Shown here: piece by piece, positions 20,619-30,363 of the stretch | How the letters are laid out: every line of letters starts with the position of its first letter | Position numbering within the stretch: position 1 is the stretch's first letter | Assembly (NCBI GenBank): GCA_963575745.1 | Contig: CAUYUJ010012614.1 | Coordinates: forward strand, 389,390-453,389 | Direction of reading: 5' to 3' | Source of the DNA: Prorocentrum cordatum | Taxonomy: Eukaryota; Sar; Dinophyceae; Prorocentrales; Prorocentraceae | DNA length: 64,000 bases | Notes under the pieces: generated by a model | The model's database searches: none | The model's input: the letters and a program-made list of their open reading frames with translations, nothing else | What the model was told of the DNA's origin: nothing | Translations under genes and position numbers: made by a program

Positions 20619-22460
20619 CACCTGCTGACCCCTGGCCCGGCCGATGCTGGCGCGAACTCCTGGGAAGCCGCCATTGCGCGGTCCAGCGGCGTCTCCTAGC
20701 CGCCGAGACACGCCCGGGCGCCGCCCCAAGCCCTGCCGTCATCTTTTGTGACCAGAACAAGGCCTTCGAGAGCATCTCACTCCAGTGGGTTGGTATTCTG
20801 CTACAGAAGTGGCAGCTCCCTCCCTCGCTCCTACACGCTCTGGACGCTCTACTGCACGAACGTCGCGCCCAAACCTGCAAGAGCAAATGCAAGAGCAGAG
20901 CAAGACGCCTGCTCCGCTCGATCGGCATGAGCGGGGCGGCCTCCCCGCTTCTGGTGCATGGGCTACGGCCCGCTGGTGGAAGCCGTCGCCAACATTGCCG
21001 GGGGCGCCAGCCCCGCATACGTCGACGACCTAGCGGCTGTTCTCGCATCCACGGGCCAGGCGCTTCGCGCGGCCATCGCCCCCCTTGGCTCGCCAAAGTG
21101 GCTGGCCGCCAGGTCGAAGCCTGCAGATGCAGAGGGGTCCACAGGCCCTTCGACAGCCGCGCCGCTCTTGCCCCGGCTGAAGTGCCTGTCGCCCTGGAAA
21201 GACGGGACGGCGATATCTGCATCGCGGGCCTGCCCCCCGCTTTCATCCAGGCCCTCATCCTCGTCTCGCTCGGCCCAGCCACGGCGGCTGCTTGCCGCCC
21301 CTGGCCTGCTCCCTGCTCCTGCAACTTCAAAACCGCTCTGGTGCTTGCGAGCAACCGCGAGTGGTGGAGATCGCTCATGGACTTCACTCCCATCGGTGCC
21401 TCGTCAGTGGCGGCCCAGTGGCCGTGCCTCGGCGCCAGCGTGGTCTCCGGAGCCGCCGAAGGAGAAGTGCCCCCCTTCCAGGGGGCTGCTCACCCGAGGG
21501 CAGCGCGAAGCATTCGTTTCCGGTACCTGGGGCAAGCCGCTTCCCAAGATGCGCGATCGTGCTAGGGCCCTACACATTGCAGGTATGTCCACCTCGCGCA
21601 CCGCCCTTGCGTGGAATTCCCACCTCATCTCGCTGGCCCCCTACCCCGCGCACCACGTGGCCCCGGACGTGCTGCAGGAGCGCGCCCGCCAGGCACAGCT
21701 GCGAGTGGCCCTCGGGCTTGCGGGCGCTTCCTGGATCCCTGACCACGTGCTCGCGGGCCTTGGTATCCTGTCCCAGGTGCCTGGGTGCCCCAAATGCCCC
21801 GTCGCCACCGCCTGGGCCATCGCGGCCAGAGCATGCGCTCTAGGGGGTGTGCGGGGCCCCCCGCCCGCCCGCAAGCGCGCCAAGATCAGATGGAACAAGC
21901 TCTGCAAATGGGCCGTGGGTGGCGCCCGACAGCAGGGGCCAGCCAGACCTGGTTCCAAGGTGCTCACGGATAACAGGGCCGCCGAGCTCCCGACCCGCGC
22001 GCTGCGGGAGCCCCGCAGGATCCGGAGCCATTGCTTCGGCAGGGTAGTCTATTCGGCCTCCTGGGCGCAGCTCCACGGGCACTCTATTCAAAACTGGTTC
22101 CGAGTGACCGGCCAGTCCAGGCGCGGGGCGCAGGCAGACGGGGCGGAATGGTCTCTGATCCAGCATTGTGCCTCCTTCACGGTGGCACACCACGTTCTTC
22201 GTTTCCTCGCCAGCGGGCTACCCGGCTCGGCCAGAAGGCGAGGGGCGGTCGATCGCCTCCCAGACCAATGCAATTGCGGAAGACTTCCACACAGAGTCTG
22301 GCTCACCGCCGGACACGACGACCCTGGCTGCGCGTGGTGCAACCGCTGTCGTGGGGCCTGGGCCGGCCAAACCAACCTCTGGCCTCTCTTGGACTTGGTC
22401 TTGCTCCCCAACGAGCTGCGCGCCGACGCCGCCGAATGGAGGGGCGTCCTCGGCCATGTC
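20619..22460 (+). pseudogene. Reverse transcriptase palm and connection region, frameshifted
   Basis: Motif A is VIFCDQNKAFESIS (20738-20780), with Asp as first metal ligand. Motif B-like MSGAASPLLVHG lies at about 20927-20962. After a frameshift motif C is AYVDDLAAVLAS (21015-21050), keeping the catalytic Asp pair. The 20958-22532 frame then covers the connection region, which aligns with element C 40257-41200. It lacks the zinc finger and RNase H found there. LINE RTs copy their RNA at a nicked target. The A-to-C frameshift makes this copy inactive as read. Confidence 0.7.
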
Positions 22461-22484
22461 GACGTGCCGAGTCCCCAGAGGGTC

Positions 22485-22600
22485 TTGACACTCCGGAAAT
22501 GCTTAAGCCTTAAGCATTGGGTCAGCCCTTAAGCATTTTATCCGGGAGACTACAAAAACAACGCCGGGAGAGTCCCCAAATGCTTAAGAAAACGCATCCC
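22485..22600. repeat. TTAAGC palindromes at the 3' border of element B
   Basis: AAATGCTTAAG recurs three times, and CCTTAAGCATT / CCCTTAAGCATTTT form an inverted pair with it (22496-22543). ACTCCGGAAATGCTTAAG (about 22489) and AGTCCCCAAATGCTTAAG (about 22571) look like a direct repeat flanking the palindrome. It may be a small foldback insertion or the end structure of an element. Confidence 0.5.
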
Positions 22601-23215
22601 GCGCGCGCTATTTTTTGGTTTATTTTCACGCGCGAGCGTGATTTTTTCAACGCGCGCGCGCGTTTCTTTGCAATTTTCGCGGGCGCGGCGCGGTTTTGCG
22701 ACGCGCGTGCGCCTTTGTTTTGCAATTTTGACGCGCGCGCTTTTTTTTTGTTGTTAGTCCGCGCGCCCAAGTCGCAATGTATTTTTAATGCTCAGCGCGA
22801 GTTTTCACGCGACCAGGGGATAAACCAGCGCGCGCATCGCTGCGTTTCAACGCAAACGTGTTGTTTTGTTTGTCCGCGCGCCGTATTCGCGCAACTTTTC
22901 GCTCGTGCAATCTGATATTCCAATGCGCGCGCGCTGTTGGTGTTTCTGTTTGCGCGCGCGCATCGCGGCTTCGCAACGCAAGCGCGTTTGTTCTTGCCCG
23001 CGCGTCGCATTCGCGCGAATTTTTGGCGCGCGCATTTGGATATTCCTCAAATGCGTTCGCGTTGTTTGCGTTTCATTTTGCACGCGCGCGCGCGGCTTCG
23101 CAGCGCAAGCGCGCCGTGGTTTTGGTTCGCGCGCTGTATTCTCGCGACGTTTCGAGCGCGCAACTGGACATTTCACTGCGCGCGCTGTTCGCGTTCAGAT
23201 TTTCGCATGGGCAAG
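22600..23215. repeat. CpG-dense tandem repeat, unit about 127 bp
   Basis: Alternating GCGCGC blocks and T-runs. From 22829 three imperfect units can be aligned (about 22829-22953, 22954-23085 and 23086-23210). Each has GCGCGCATCGC/GCGCGCGCGGC, then TTCGCAACGCAAGCGCG-like, then a CGCGCG..TATTCTCGCG/CATTCGCGCG block, then a GGATATTC/CTGATATTCC/GGACATTTC block. The part before 22829 is similar but less regular. Open frames here are artefacts. Alternating CG runs favour Z-DNA and offer many methylation targets. Confidence 0.7.
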
Positions 23216-24410
23216 AAGCGGCTTACGCTAACTTACGCTATGTAACGCCTGTTTGGCGCCACCCGCCCTGAGGTCAAACGTTAAGTCTGGACGGTCCAAA
23301 CGCATTCGGAGAGCGCCGCGGCTGGATTCGATGTGAGATTCTGGTCAGAACACGCCTCGTGGGCTTTTGCCTTGGGTTTTCAATTTTCTGGAATGAGCGG
23401 AGCTCGGCGGCGTTTGTTTCCTCCCGAGAGGGCAGCCCAAGGTATAATATTATGTTTTGTTGTGTCAGAGCGACGGTGCCAGGGTTGTTTTTGTTGCGCG
23501 TGTGCAAACAGCCCCGCCAATTCCCATGCACTCGCGAGCGTCGGCGTTGACACAACCGAGGTTTTCTCAAGGGGCGGGGGGGCCTCATTTCTGAGGGCGG
23601 GGAGCCTCGAGGATTTGTCAAGTTTCTCGGGGTGGAGGCTTCCTGTTTCTGGGGGGGGTGGCCTCGCGAGAAGTCGGTGGCGGTTTTGACGCGAACAGTG
23701 GACAGCTAAAAGTCGGCGAAGCATCGCTGCTGCCGCGCGCGCGCCTTGGGATTGAATTGACGGTTTTCATGTTTTCAGCCTCGCATTTTCTTTTTTGGGC
23801 GTTCTGGGTCTCCATTTATTTTGGGCGGTGGCCTCTCGTTTCTGGGGGCGGGATTCTCGCGTGTTTTTTTTTGTTTCTCGACGGCATGCGTGCGGAAATT
23901 GCAGCTGCGGCTGCTGCGCGGTGCAGTTGCAGGACGCACAGCTACCTGCGGTTGCAGCTGTATGTTGGAGACTCGGGCTTTTCAAGCCTGAGTTCCCAAT
24001 CCTCGTGCGTCGGCGGTGGACACACCTCACTGTAGTAAACCTCTCCTTAGTGAAAACGGCCTGGGACCGAAACCGACGGACCTGGACCCGCAAAAATGAC
24101 GGCCTCGACGCCCTCTCGCGAACCGAAAACGGCCAATTCCTCAATCGACGTGTCAGGGTAGGAGGTCTATCCACTCCCGAGTGCAAGGGGAAAACGCGAG
24201 TCGCACGTATAGCTGCAGTAAGCTATGCGCGACCGCGACCGGATAATATTTGGGAGAGGGGAGGCTCGGAGCAAGGCGGTTTGAGACATTGGGAGTTCGA
24301 AGCCATCTCAAAATCTGTCCCCGGGCCCTTTCCAGGCTCCAAACGCACCAGTTTGTCGCGCTGCGTTCGGCCGTAGCGACGAGGGGCCCCTCCGCAGGCC
24401 AATTGTAGAG
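23216..24410. other. Intergenic interval without a recognised gene
   Basis: Starts with a TTACGCTAACTTACGCTATG copy of the 10-bp motif (23222-23244). At 23560-23880 a loose repeat of GGGGCGGGGGCCTC plus TTTCT recurs about every 40-60 bases. A region rich in TGCAGCTGCGG-type words lies near 23900-23965. Neither strand gave a convincing coding segment. Confidence 0.4.
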
Positions 24411-24651
24411 GCCTCCTAGATGGGGTCGGAGTAGATGGGGTCGAAGTATCGCGCTGCATCGCCAATGCATCGCCGATGTATCGGCGATGCATCGGCGATG
24501 CACTGGCGATGCACCTGCGATGTCGGCGATGCTTTGGCGCCATTGACGTGGCGAAAGTCGGGCTTCGAATCGAGCGGCATCGCCGACGCATCGGCGATGC
24601 GGCGCGATTCTTCGACCACAGCTGCTCCGACCCCATCTGGGAGGCCTAGAA
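24411..24651. mobile_element. Foldback element with CGATGC minisatellite core
   Basis: Terminal inverted repeats: GGCCTCCTAGATGGGGTCGG at the left end (24411-24430) and CCGACCCCATCTGGGAGGCC at the right end (about 24630-24649), reverse complements apart from one or two positions. The core is CGATGC/GGCGATGCAT hexamer repeats, as at 150-345, plus a short unique block (24540-24570). It is probably a non-autonomous element of the same family as the repeat at the window start. Confidence 0.65.
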
Positions 24652-24770
24652 ATTGTCAGTGTCTCCCTCCGCTGAGAGGCGGAATGCGAGTCGGCGGGTG
24701 TCCGTGTCGGCGGCCGTGTCGGCCAGCCGCGTCGGCGCGCACTCGGAGCGCCCGCTTCGGGGCTCTCCTC

Positions 24771-25050
24771 GGACTCGTTGGACTCGAGGGCCCCAGTGTG
24801 CAGGAGCGGGAGGCGGAGGCTCGAGGAGGAGCGGAAGCCGAGGTTTTCCATAGCAGTAGGCTCGGCCCTCGAGCTCAAACAAAAACACGCACACAAACGC
24901 TTGCAGGTCCGGACTCGTCGGACTCGAGGGCCCCAGTGTGCAGGAGCGGGAAGCGGAGGCTCGAGGAGGAGCGGAAGCAGAGGTTTTCCATAGCAGTAGG
25001 CTCGGCCCTCGAGCTCAAACAAAAACACGCGCACAAACGCTTGCAGGTCC
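24771..25050. repeat. Tandem duplication of a 140-bp unit
   Basis: 24771-24910 and 24911-25050 are nearly identical, starting GGACTCGTYGGACTCGAGGG and ending CTTGCAGGTCC, with about five substitutions. On the minus strand the unit encodes part of a coding-like exon (FVRVFLFELEGRAYCYGK). As 140 is not a multiple of three, the duplication shifts the frame of whatever exon it lies in. Confidence 0.85.
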
Positions 25051-25345
25051 GAGCAGGCCGGCCCGATCTTCTCTGGCCGATACCACACGTTCGGCTCAGC
25101 CGACGTCTCGGTCGGCGGGAGGTCGCCGTCTATCTCGGCGAAGATCCGCTCCACCAACGAGGAAGTCGAGGGGGAGGCGAGCGAGGGGAGGAAGGGGCGA
25201 GGAGGGATGACGAGGATGAGGAGGAGGAAGAGGCGAAGGCCTCCTCGACCAAGTCAGCAGTAGCCTGGGCGATATCGCGCACCGCCCGCTCGATCTCTCG
25301 CACCGCCTCCTCGAAGGAAAACGTGTTTTAGGTCCGTTTACTCCT
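24911..25345 (-). CDS. Candidate minus-strand exon, helical acidic protein
   Basis: Reading right to left the minus strand gives FSFEEAVREIERAVRDIAQA then ADLVEEAF, a good amphipathic helix, followed by a Ser-rich low-complexity run. In a second frame it gives VERIFAEIDGDLPPTETSAE, NVWYRPEKIGPACSDL and FVRVFLFELEGRAYCYGK. The composition is protein-like while the plus strand here is not. Splice sites, start and function are unknown. It could be the 3' part of the gene whose other pieces lie at 25400-26230. Confidence 0.35.
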
Positions 25346-25387
25346 CTTCCTCTTTTTCAATCCCCTTCCGCTCCAACTTACGGTATC

Positions 25388-25810
25388 TCACGGTATCTCA
25401 CGGCCTCGCCCTCGGGGGGTCCTCATCTTTTGGATCGCGTTCCTGGGACAGGACCTTCCCCTGGCCCCTGGAACTCGACGTCGCCACGACATTCTGAGTC
25501 TGCACGGCACCAGTGGGAAGACCAAAAAGTACCGATACCGCTGACCCTCTGACCTCTCCAGGGGTGCGTTCTGACCAGAATTTCGAAGCGAATCCAGCCG
25601 AGGCAACGAGGAATCTCCAGGAGGCCCGAGAAGGACAAAAGGGCGCCGTGGTAGCGGCATCGGTACCCTTTCCTCGTAATCCACGTCGGTCATCGAGGGC
25701 GAGTCATATATGACGGTCACGACGTTTTGCACATCATCAGGAAGAATCTGCTGACTCATCGGCCCAGGGCTTCTGCTTCGCCCGCGGTCCATATGGGCCG
25801 AGTCCCCCAC
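25388..25810 (-). CDS. Candidate minus-strand exon with RS-like start
   Basis: A 140-codon frame with GRSRSPGPMSQQILPDDVQN, VVTVIYDSPSMTDVDYEER and RRPFVLLGPPGDSSLPRL. The composition is protein-like. The 3' end runs into copies of the 10-bp motif (CGTGAGATACC) at about 25380-25405, the same arrangement as at several other minus-strand exon ends in this window. The true exon probably ends shortly before that motif. No domain was recognised. Confidence 0.35.
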   Translation of the reverse strand: MGDSAHMDRGRSRSPGPMSQQILPDDVQNVVTVIYDSPSMTDVDYEERVPMPLPRRPFVLLGPPGDSSLPRLDSLRNSGQNAPLERSEGQRYRYFLVFPLVPCRLRMSWRRRVPGARGRSCPRNAIQKMRTPRGRGREIP

Positions 25811-25839
25811 CCTGCCGCCTCAACATAGGCTCGAAACAG

Positions 25840-25960
25840 AAGGAGAGGGGGAAGGCGGGCGGAGGGGAAAGGACGAAAGAGGGAGGGAGGCAGGGAGGAG
25901 GAGGAGGAGGAGGAGCAGGAGGAGGAGGAGGGGGAGGAGGGAATGGAACGGACACTTCAG
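25840..25960. repeat. GGA-rich microsatellite
   Basis: Purine-rich GGAGGA/GGGAGG tract, nearly pure GGA at 25893-25935. On the minus strand it encodes a Pro run inside the frame ending at 25737. Confidence 0.8.
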
Positions 25961-25974
25961 CGGACAAGACAGTA

Positions 25975-26240
25975 CAAATCAGCATGGGCGCGCCACGGGA
26001 TACGACCCAGCCCTCGAACCCCAAGGTGGACCCGAGGGTCCAGAAAGGGGACATAAGGGAAGAGCAGGATCCGCGGGCATAACCACGCCAACCTGCGAGC
26101 CGTAGGATTTAAACTCATCATCACAAGGGGTCTGTAAATTTACAGGCCTGCCCTCAACCGTGTAACCCCCGCAGGCGCTATAGATGACGCAGGAACTGAG
26201 TACGTCAGGTCGGTGTCGCGTCGTCCTTGGCGTTGGTTCC
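25975..26240 (-). CDS. Candidate minus-strand exon, unrecognised
   Basis: The minus strand encodes RPDVLSSCVIYSACGGYTVE, then GRPVNLQTPCDDEFKSYGSQ and VGVVMPADPALPLCP, then PSGPPWGSRAGSYPVARPC. It shifts frame to FEGWVVSRGAPMLICTVLSA before the GGA tract. The protein-like composition is confined to this strand. Further 5' the frame becomes Arg/Glu-rich over a CT-rich tract and is not credible. It may be part of one gene with the exons at 25388-25810 and 24911-25345. Function unknown. Confidence 0.3.
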
Positions 26241-26329
26241 TGGCACCGCGGGAATCGTTCAACCTTGAATGATCGCCTGTTTCCTGGGCCACCGGCGGCG
26301 TTCAACCTTGAACGCCCTTGCGTTGCTTT

Positions 26330-26500
26330 CTGCTTGCATGCCCTCTCTCTCTCTCTGTCATTGTCTCTCCCTTCCCTTCCGTTATCCCTTCCCCCCCTCT
26401 TCTCCATTCCCTCAACGTCGCCTTTTTTTCGCGTTCCCCCCCCTCTCGTTTACCCTTGCCTTTCATCCCCTCCCTCCCCTTTCCTCCCATTTCCTTTCCC
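26330..26500. repeat. CT-rich low-complexity tract
   Basis: Pyrimidine-rich plus strand with CTCTCT, CCCTTCC and TTTTTT runs. The Ser/Leu/Pro-rich open frames through it are artefacts. Confidence 0.7.
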
Positions 26501-26669
26501 TGAGATCCTGACGTCTCACTCTTTGCCAGGTTTCAGGCCCCAGGACCATCGCAGATCGATCTGGCTCGAGAAATGACGCAGAAAGATGGGGTCTAGGGCT
26601 CCGGCTGAGATTTTTCAGGATGTTGCATTTTTTTGCGACGTCGGAGCTCTGGGCCCCTTTCCTCCCGCG

Positions 26670-26795
26670 GGGCGGGCACGCGCGCCAGGGGCGGGCAAGC
26701 ACGCGCGGGGGGCGGGCAAGCACGCGCGGGGGGCGGGCAAGAAAGCAGTGCACGGGCAAGCGCGCGCGGGGGGCGGGCAAGAAAGCAGCGACTTG
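26670..26795. repeat. GCGGGCAAG-type minisatellite
   Basis: The unit GGGCGGGCAAGCACGCGCGG (about 20-40 bases with variants ending AAGCAGTGCAC or AAGCAGCGAC) repeats about five times. It sits immediately before a copy of the 10-bp TTACG motif at 26803-26833. Confidence 0.75.
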
Positions 26796-26833
26796 GCGAC
26801 CTTACGCCATCTTATGCTATCTCACGCTAGCTG

Positions 26834-27105
26834 TCGAGCCTGTCAGGCGGTCCGCCAGACCCTAAACAGCTTCTGCACCGGCGTTCGAAGCGCTCGAAGC
26901 AGACCCGAATCTCGCTGTTCAGGGATCCCCTGCCAAAGCTTACCTCCCCCTTCTCTTCATCTTCTTCATCCTCCTCAAGGGCACCCAGCTTCGCGCTCTC
27001 GCGCCACCCCCAGGGGCGAAGAAACGAATGACGAAGAGGCGTAGCCGAGCCGCCAAGCGCGAATAACTTGCCCCTCCTCCTCGGCCCCCTCTTTCGAGTC
27101 GGAAA
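26834..27105 (-). CDS. Candidate minus-strand coding segment with acidic patch
   Basis: The frame ending at 26827 carries SAKLGALEEDEEDEEKGEVS and LNSEIRVCFERFERRCRSC before running into the TTACG motif (GTGAGATAGC on the minus strand) at 26833. The upstream part of the same frame crosses the foldback element at 27106-27246, so the full frame is not one exon. Function unknown, and possibly spurious. Confidence 0.2.
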
Positions 27106-27246
27106 AACTACACAAACATTAACTTTCGGAGGTCGCCGCGGATTTCTTACGTCGGCGCCAGGCTCCGTTGGCGGCGCCTTTGACGCCACCATTGACGCCG
27201 ATCCAAGAAATCTGCGCGGGCCTCCGAAAGGTATGTTTATGTAGTT
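27106..27246. mobile_element. Inverted-repeat (MITE/introner-like) element, copy 1
   Basis: The left arm AACTACACAAACATTAACTT then TCGGAGGTCGCCGCGGATTT, and the right arm AAATCTGCGCGGGCCTCCGA then AAGGTATGTTTATGTAGTT, are reverse complements over about 42 bases with some mismatches. The 141-bp unit is mainly stem. Elements with similar ACATAAACAT ends occur at 31034-31150 and 38393-38571. It lies between two coding-like minus-strand segments, as expected for an intronic insertion. Confidence 0.6.
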
Positions 27247-27278
27247 GTTGTTTTCATTCAATTTTCTGATGGCCGAGA

Positions 27279-29600
27279 TCAGTCTGCCATCCAGTGCACG
27301 CAATCGTGGATGCGCGTTACTAAGCCAATGGCGTACTTGTGCACGCAACTGTCAACTACAGTCAGGGAATGGCACGACCTCGCTGTTCTCAACATTATGC
27401 CCACCATGTCCTCATCTCCGAAGCAGTGAAAAAAACGGGGATTGTTGCGATCGTCGAGCGCATCAAGTATTAGGTGGTGAAACTGGTGCATCTTTGGGAT
27501 GTGGGACCACATTAGAAGATCGTCGCTTTCCCTGCTCATTTCACTGAACATGTACAAGAACGTGTGTGATGCATGATACAATCGAGGCAACTCGGCCTCC
27601 GTGAAAAAACGGTCAGCTGATTTGATCACGTGAAAATACTCTGCAAGACCCCAAAGACACGAGCTCAACACTCCAGCTTGCCGCTTATCATCATTGTGGC
27701 ATTTTCTGGAGAATTCTAGAGACACATCCGCTAGCCATGCAATCAAGACTGGGCTCTGGGCTGCTTTCGTCCTGAAATGCACGGGGGCACCTCTCGTATC
27801 ACGCTGAAGGGCTGCTTTTGTAAACTTTCTGCACGAACATGTCAACTTGTGGTTCGAACACCATTTCTTGAACCTTAAAAACAAATCGAACAATACCGCG
27901 GACATTGAAGCGTCATTGGGCAGCGCAGTGGCGCCCTCCACAGGCCCTAACTTGTCATATGCCCGGTGTTCCGCCAGAAACCATAAAGCGCATCCGATCA
28001 CCACCCAAGCAATTCCAAGGTTCACGATGTGCATGGAATCTCCGCGCGTCCTCTCCAGTCTCCACCCTGGGATTTTTGTCAGCACGGACTTCTTATCACA
28101 TAACTTGTCGTACGCTTCGTGGGACAGGGTGGTCGTGCGCCAGGGCGCGTTTGGGCCCCAATCCCAGTACGCAAATGTCTCCAAGGTTTTGCTTGCCCAA
28201 TCCCGGTGGCAACAGAAATTATTGCGGTAACCCCTGGGAAGGCGCGCCCGCGAACGCAATGCCCCCTTACGCTATCTTACGCTATCTCACGCCACCGCGT
28301 CGGTTGACGACGGTGGCCGAGCGTAAGATACCGCGAGAAGGCATGGCGCACAGGCGCGCCGTTTGAATCATCCTGAAAATGCAAAGCTGCAGCTGCAACC
28401 CATGATGCGCGTTTTCTTTCCTCCCCACCTTCTCCTCCTCTCCCTCCTCCTCCCTCCCTCCTTCCCCACGGCTTCGTGCCCCCCTTGAGGGGGGGCGGCG
28501 GCGCGGGAGCGGCCCAACTCACGCTATCTTACGGTATCTTACGGCCTCGCCCTCAGGAGGGTAACGATGAGGAGGGCGGGGAGGGCAAGAAGGTGGAGGA
28601 GGTGGAGGAAGAAGATGAGAGGGAGGGGGAGGATGGGGGCCATACCTTCCCACCCTGGGTTGCCTGCTGGCGTTGCATTGCAGGCCTGGCGCGGGCCTCC
28701 ACATAAAAGTTTCGGTGGACCATTCCCAGTCCCCCCGATACTCACTGAACAGTCCCACATAGCCTCCAGCTGTATGCTGATTCTTGGCAAGCTCTGCGCG
28801 GCGGCTGCGACTCGGCCACGGCTTGCCCGTGTGATCTGTGGGAGGGTATCGCCCTGCGGTAAGCCATGACAGTGACCACACAAGTACAGCGTATAATTCT
28901 TCATCAGTTTTTCCTTTTATGAGGTATTCGTCTGGCACGATCGTGAACAAGAACTCGGAAAACAATGTGTCTGACCTGCTCGTTGTGCTACCCCAGGCAA
29001 TATTCAATATTTTGTCTCTGGAAATGTGTTGGCCCTTGTCTGCGTGGACCCCGAGTGGGATGCATTTTTTCGGGTCGTGATGGTGCGTTTTGAATCCAGG
29101 ATGTTCTTTTACCCAGGGCTTGTCCCATTCATGCTTCCAGAACTCCTCTAGAGAATCGGTGTCGCCACCAACGCGCATATATTCGAAAGCCTCGGGACCT
29201 GCATCATATATAGTTCCAAAGACTTCATGTGGATATAGGATGGTGTGCTTCCGCACACACTCACCATGATCCTTGTCCTTCTTAAACGTAATATCAACAT
29301 CAATAGGATCTAAAGAAATTGCCCGAGTTTCACACCATTTGATGAGGTCCCGTTGGCAGTTTGAAATGTGTTCGCCATGCGCACCCAAAGAGGGCCATCT
29401 CGAAGTGGCGTCTTGGTGATCGCCGTAATCGCTTAAAACATCTTGGGCAATTGCTTGGGCCTCCGCAGCCGACAGTCGCCCGCTGCAGTATTTATCCAGC
29501 AGGCGGCGCCCAATCTTGGTGCCCTGATTGAAGATCCCAAAACTGTTCGGGTTCGGGGGGAAGGGTAATTGAATTTTTCTGACAACCGCGATTCCCCCAG
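27279..29600 (-). CDS. Uncharacterised two-exon gene, possibly transposase-derived
   Basis: Exon 1 runs from about 29600 down to 28697: NPNSFGIFNQGTKIGRRLLD, IPLGVHADKGQHISRDKILN, SDTLFSEFLFTIVPDEYL and YVGLFSEYRGDWEWSTETFM. Exon 2 (28233-27279) has NNFCCHRDWASKTLETFAYW, DSMHIVNLGIAWVVIGCALW, LEFSRKCHNDDKRQAGVL and FHCFGDEDMVGIMLRTARSC. The stop is TGA at 27279-27281. The ATG at 29388 is internal, because coding sequence continues upstream; the true start was not found. AT-richer than its surroundings. The layout of conserved His, Asp and Cys residues recalls transposase-like ORFs that are high-copy in dinoflagellates, but I cannot name a family. The two exons read without internal stops, so this may be a functional copy. 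Confidence 0.6.
28234..28696 (-). other. Inferred GC-AG intron (463 bp) containing the 10-bp motif
   Basis: On the minus strand the junction TGTGGAG|GCCCGC ... TTCCCAG|GGGTTACC joins ETFMW to GYRNNF in frame. A GC donor and an AG|G acceptor are both established features of dinoflagellate introns. The intron holds two clusters of the GTAAGATAGC motif (about 28510-28553 and 28264-28300). An alternative donor at GTAAGATACC (about 28553) would leave a Pro-rich exon tail. The GC donor gives the cleaner protein. Confidence 0.55.
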
Positions 29601-30363
29601 GCCCTCCCAGGCCCCTAACTTCGCGCCCTCGATAGGCCGCCCTGGCGAAGTGGGGCTATCTTCGCGCCCCAGGCGGTGACCGCGCTAACCCCCCTCCCTC
29701 AGTTTTCAATCGGGCGATCCTCCGGGAACACTTTCGCGGGCGGATGCAGCGCAGCAGCGGGGGCAGCCGAATCGCGGCGTCGCGCCGCTTCTTGCCGGAG
29801 GGCTGCTAGCCTCTGGACCGACTTGAGCATGTCGGCTGCTGGAGACCCCGAATTTAACTTAACTCAAGGACAAAGCCAAAAGGGCGGGCGAGCGGAATGC
29901 GAGAGAGAAAGGAAACCGTGGAGGGGGGAAGAGAGGAGGAGAGAAAGGGAGGGAGGATGGGGGGGAAGGGATGGGGAGGGAGGAGAGGACGGGAGGAGGA
30001 GGGGGAGGTAGAAAGGACGATTCACGTTCGGAGCAGCAACAAAAATGTAAATTCAATTCGGCCCCTGCCATGCACATGCCAGCTTCGCCGGCCTCTGATA
30101 TAGCTTTCCAGCTATATACATCGCTATCGCAAGCCGACGCGTCCCGACGTGGATGCGGAACAGGAAGGGATGAGGGTGATGATACACATCGGTCGCAAGA
30201 TGTAGGTATAATAATTAAGTAGGAAGGCGCTTGAAATAGATTGCGGTCTGGAAATCCAGAAACACTTGCTTTCAACGACCAGCGAGTAAGGGGTCGGAAT
30301 AATAATAGTAATAATAACAATAATAACATGGATGAAGATAGAGAGAAGGCAGAGGAGGAGATG
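29601..30363. other. Unassigned interval with GGA-rich tract
   Basis: 29880-30015 is GGGAGG/GAGAGG-rich. The minus strand at 30030-30240 encodes YSWKAISEAGEAGMCMAGAE and LNLHFCCCSERESSF, which could be an exon but lacks any other support. At 30295-30335 there is an AATAAT microsatellite. Confidence 0.3.

Larger units (their letters stand above)
19309..22460 (+). mobile_element. Element B: RT-bearing middle part of a LINE-like retroelement
   Basis: The coding ghost includes a pre-RT linker (19309-20440), RT motifs (20448-21050) and the thumb/connection region (21500-22450). The last part is homologous to the start of element C: both share WASWIPD-type sequence (GASWIPD against SASWIPD), QVPGCPKCP, PGSKVLTD, GRVVY and LASGLPGSARRR/LANGLPGSARRR. 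It ends just before the Cys-rich finger of element C and gives way to a palindromic AT-rich segment at about 22490. The 5' boundary is uncertain, since position 19309 is also preceded by a plausible 3' splice site. Confidence 0.7.

Noticed and set aside
20398-21393. Minus-strand 331-codon frame over the RT of element B
   Set aside because: Arg/Ala/Ser-rich shadow of a GC-rich coding strand; the RT motifs are on the plus strand.
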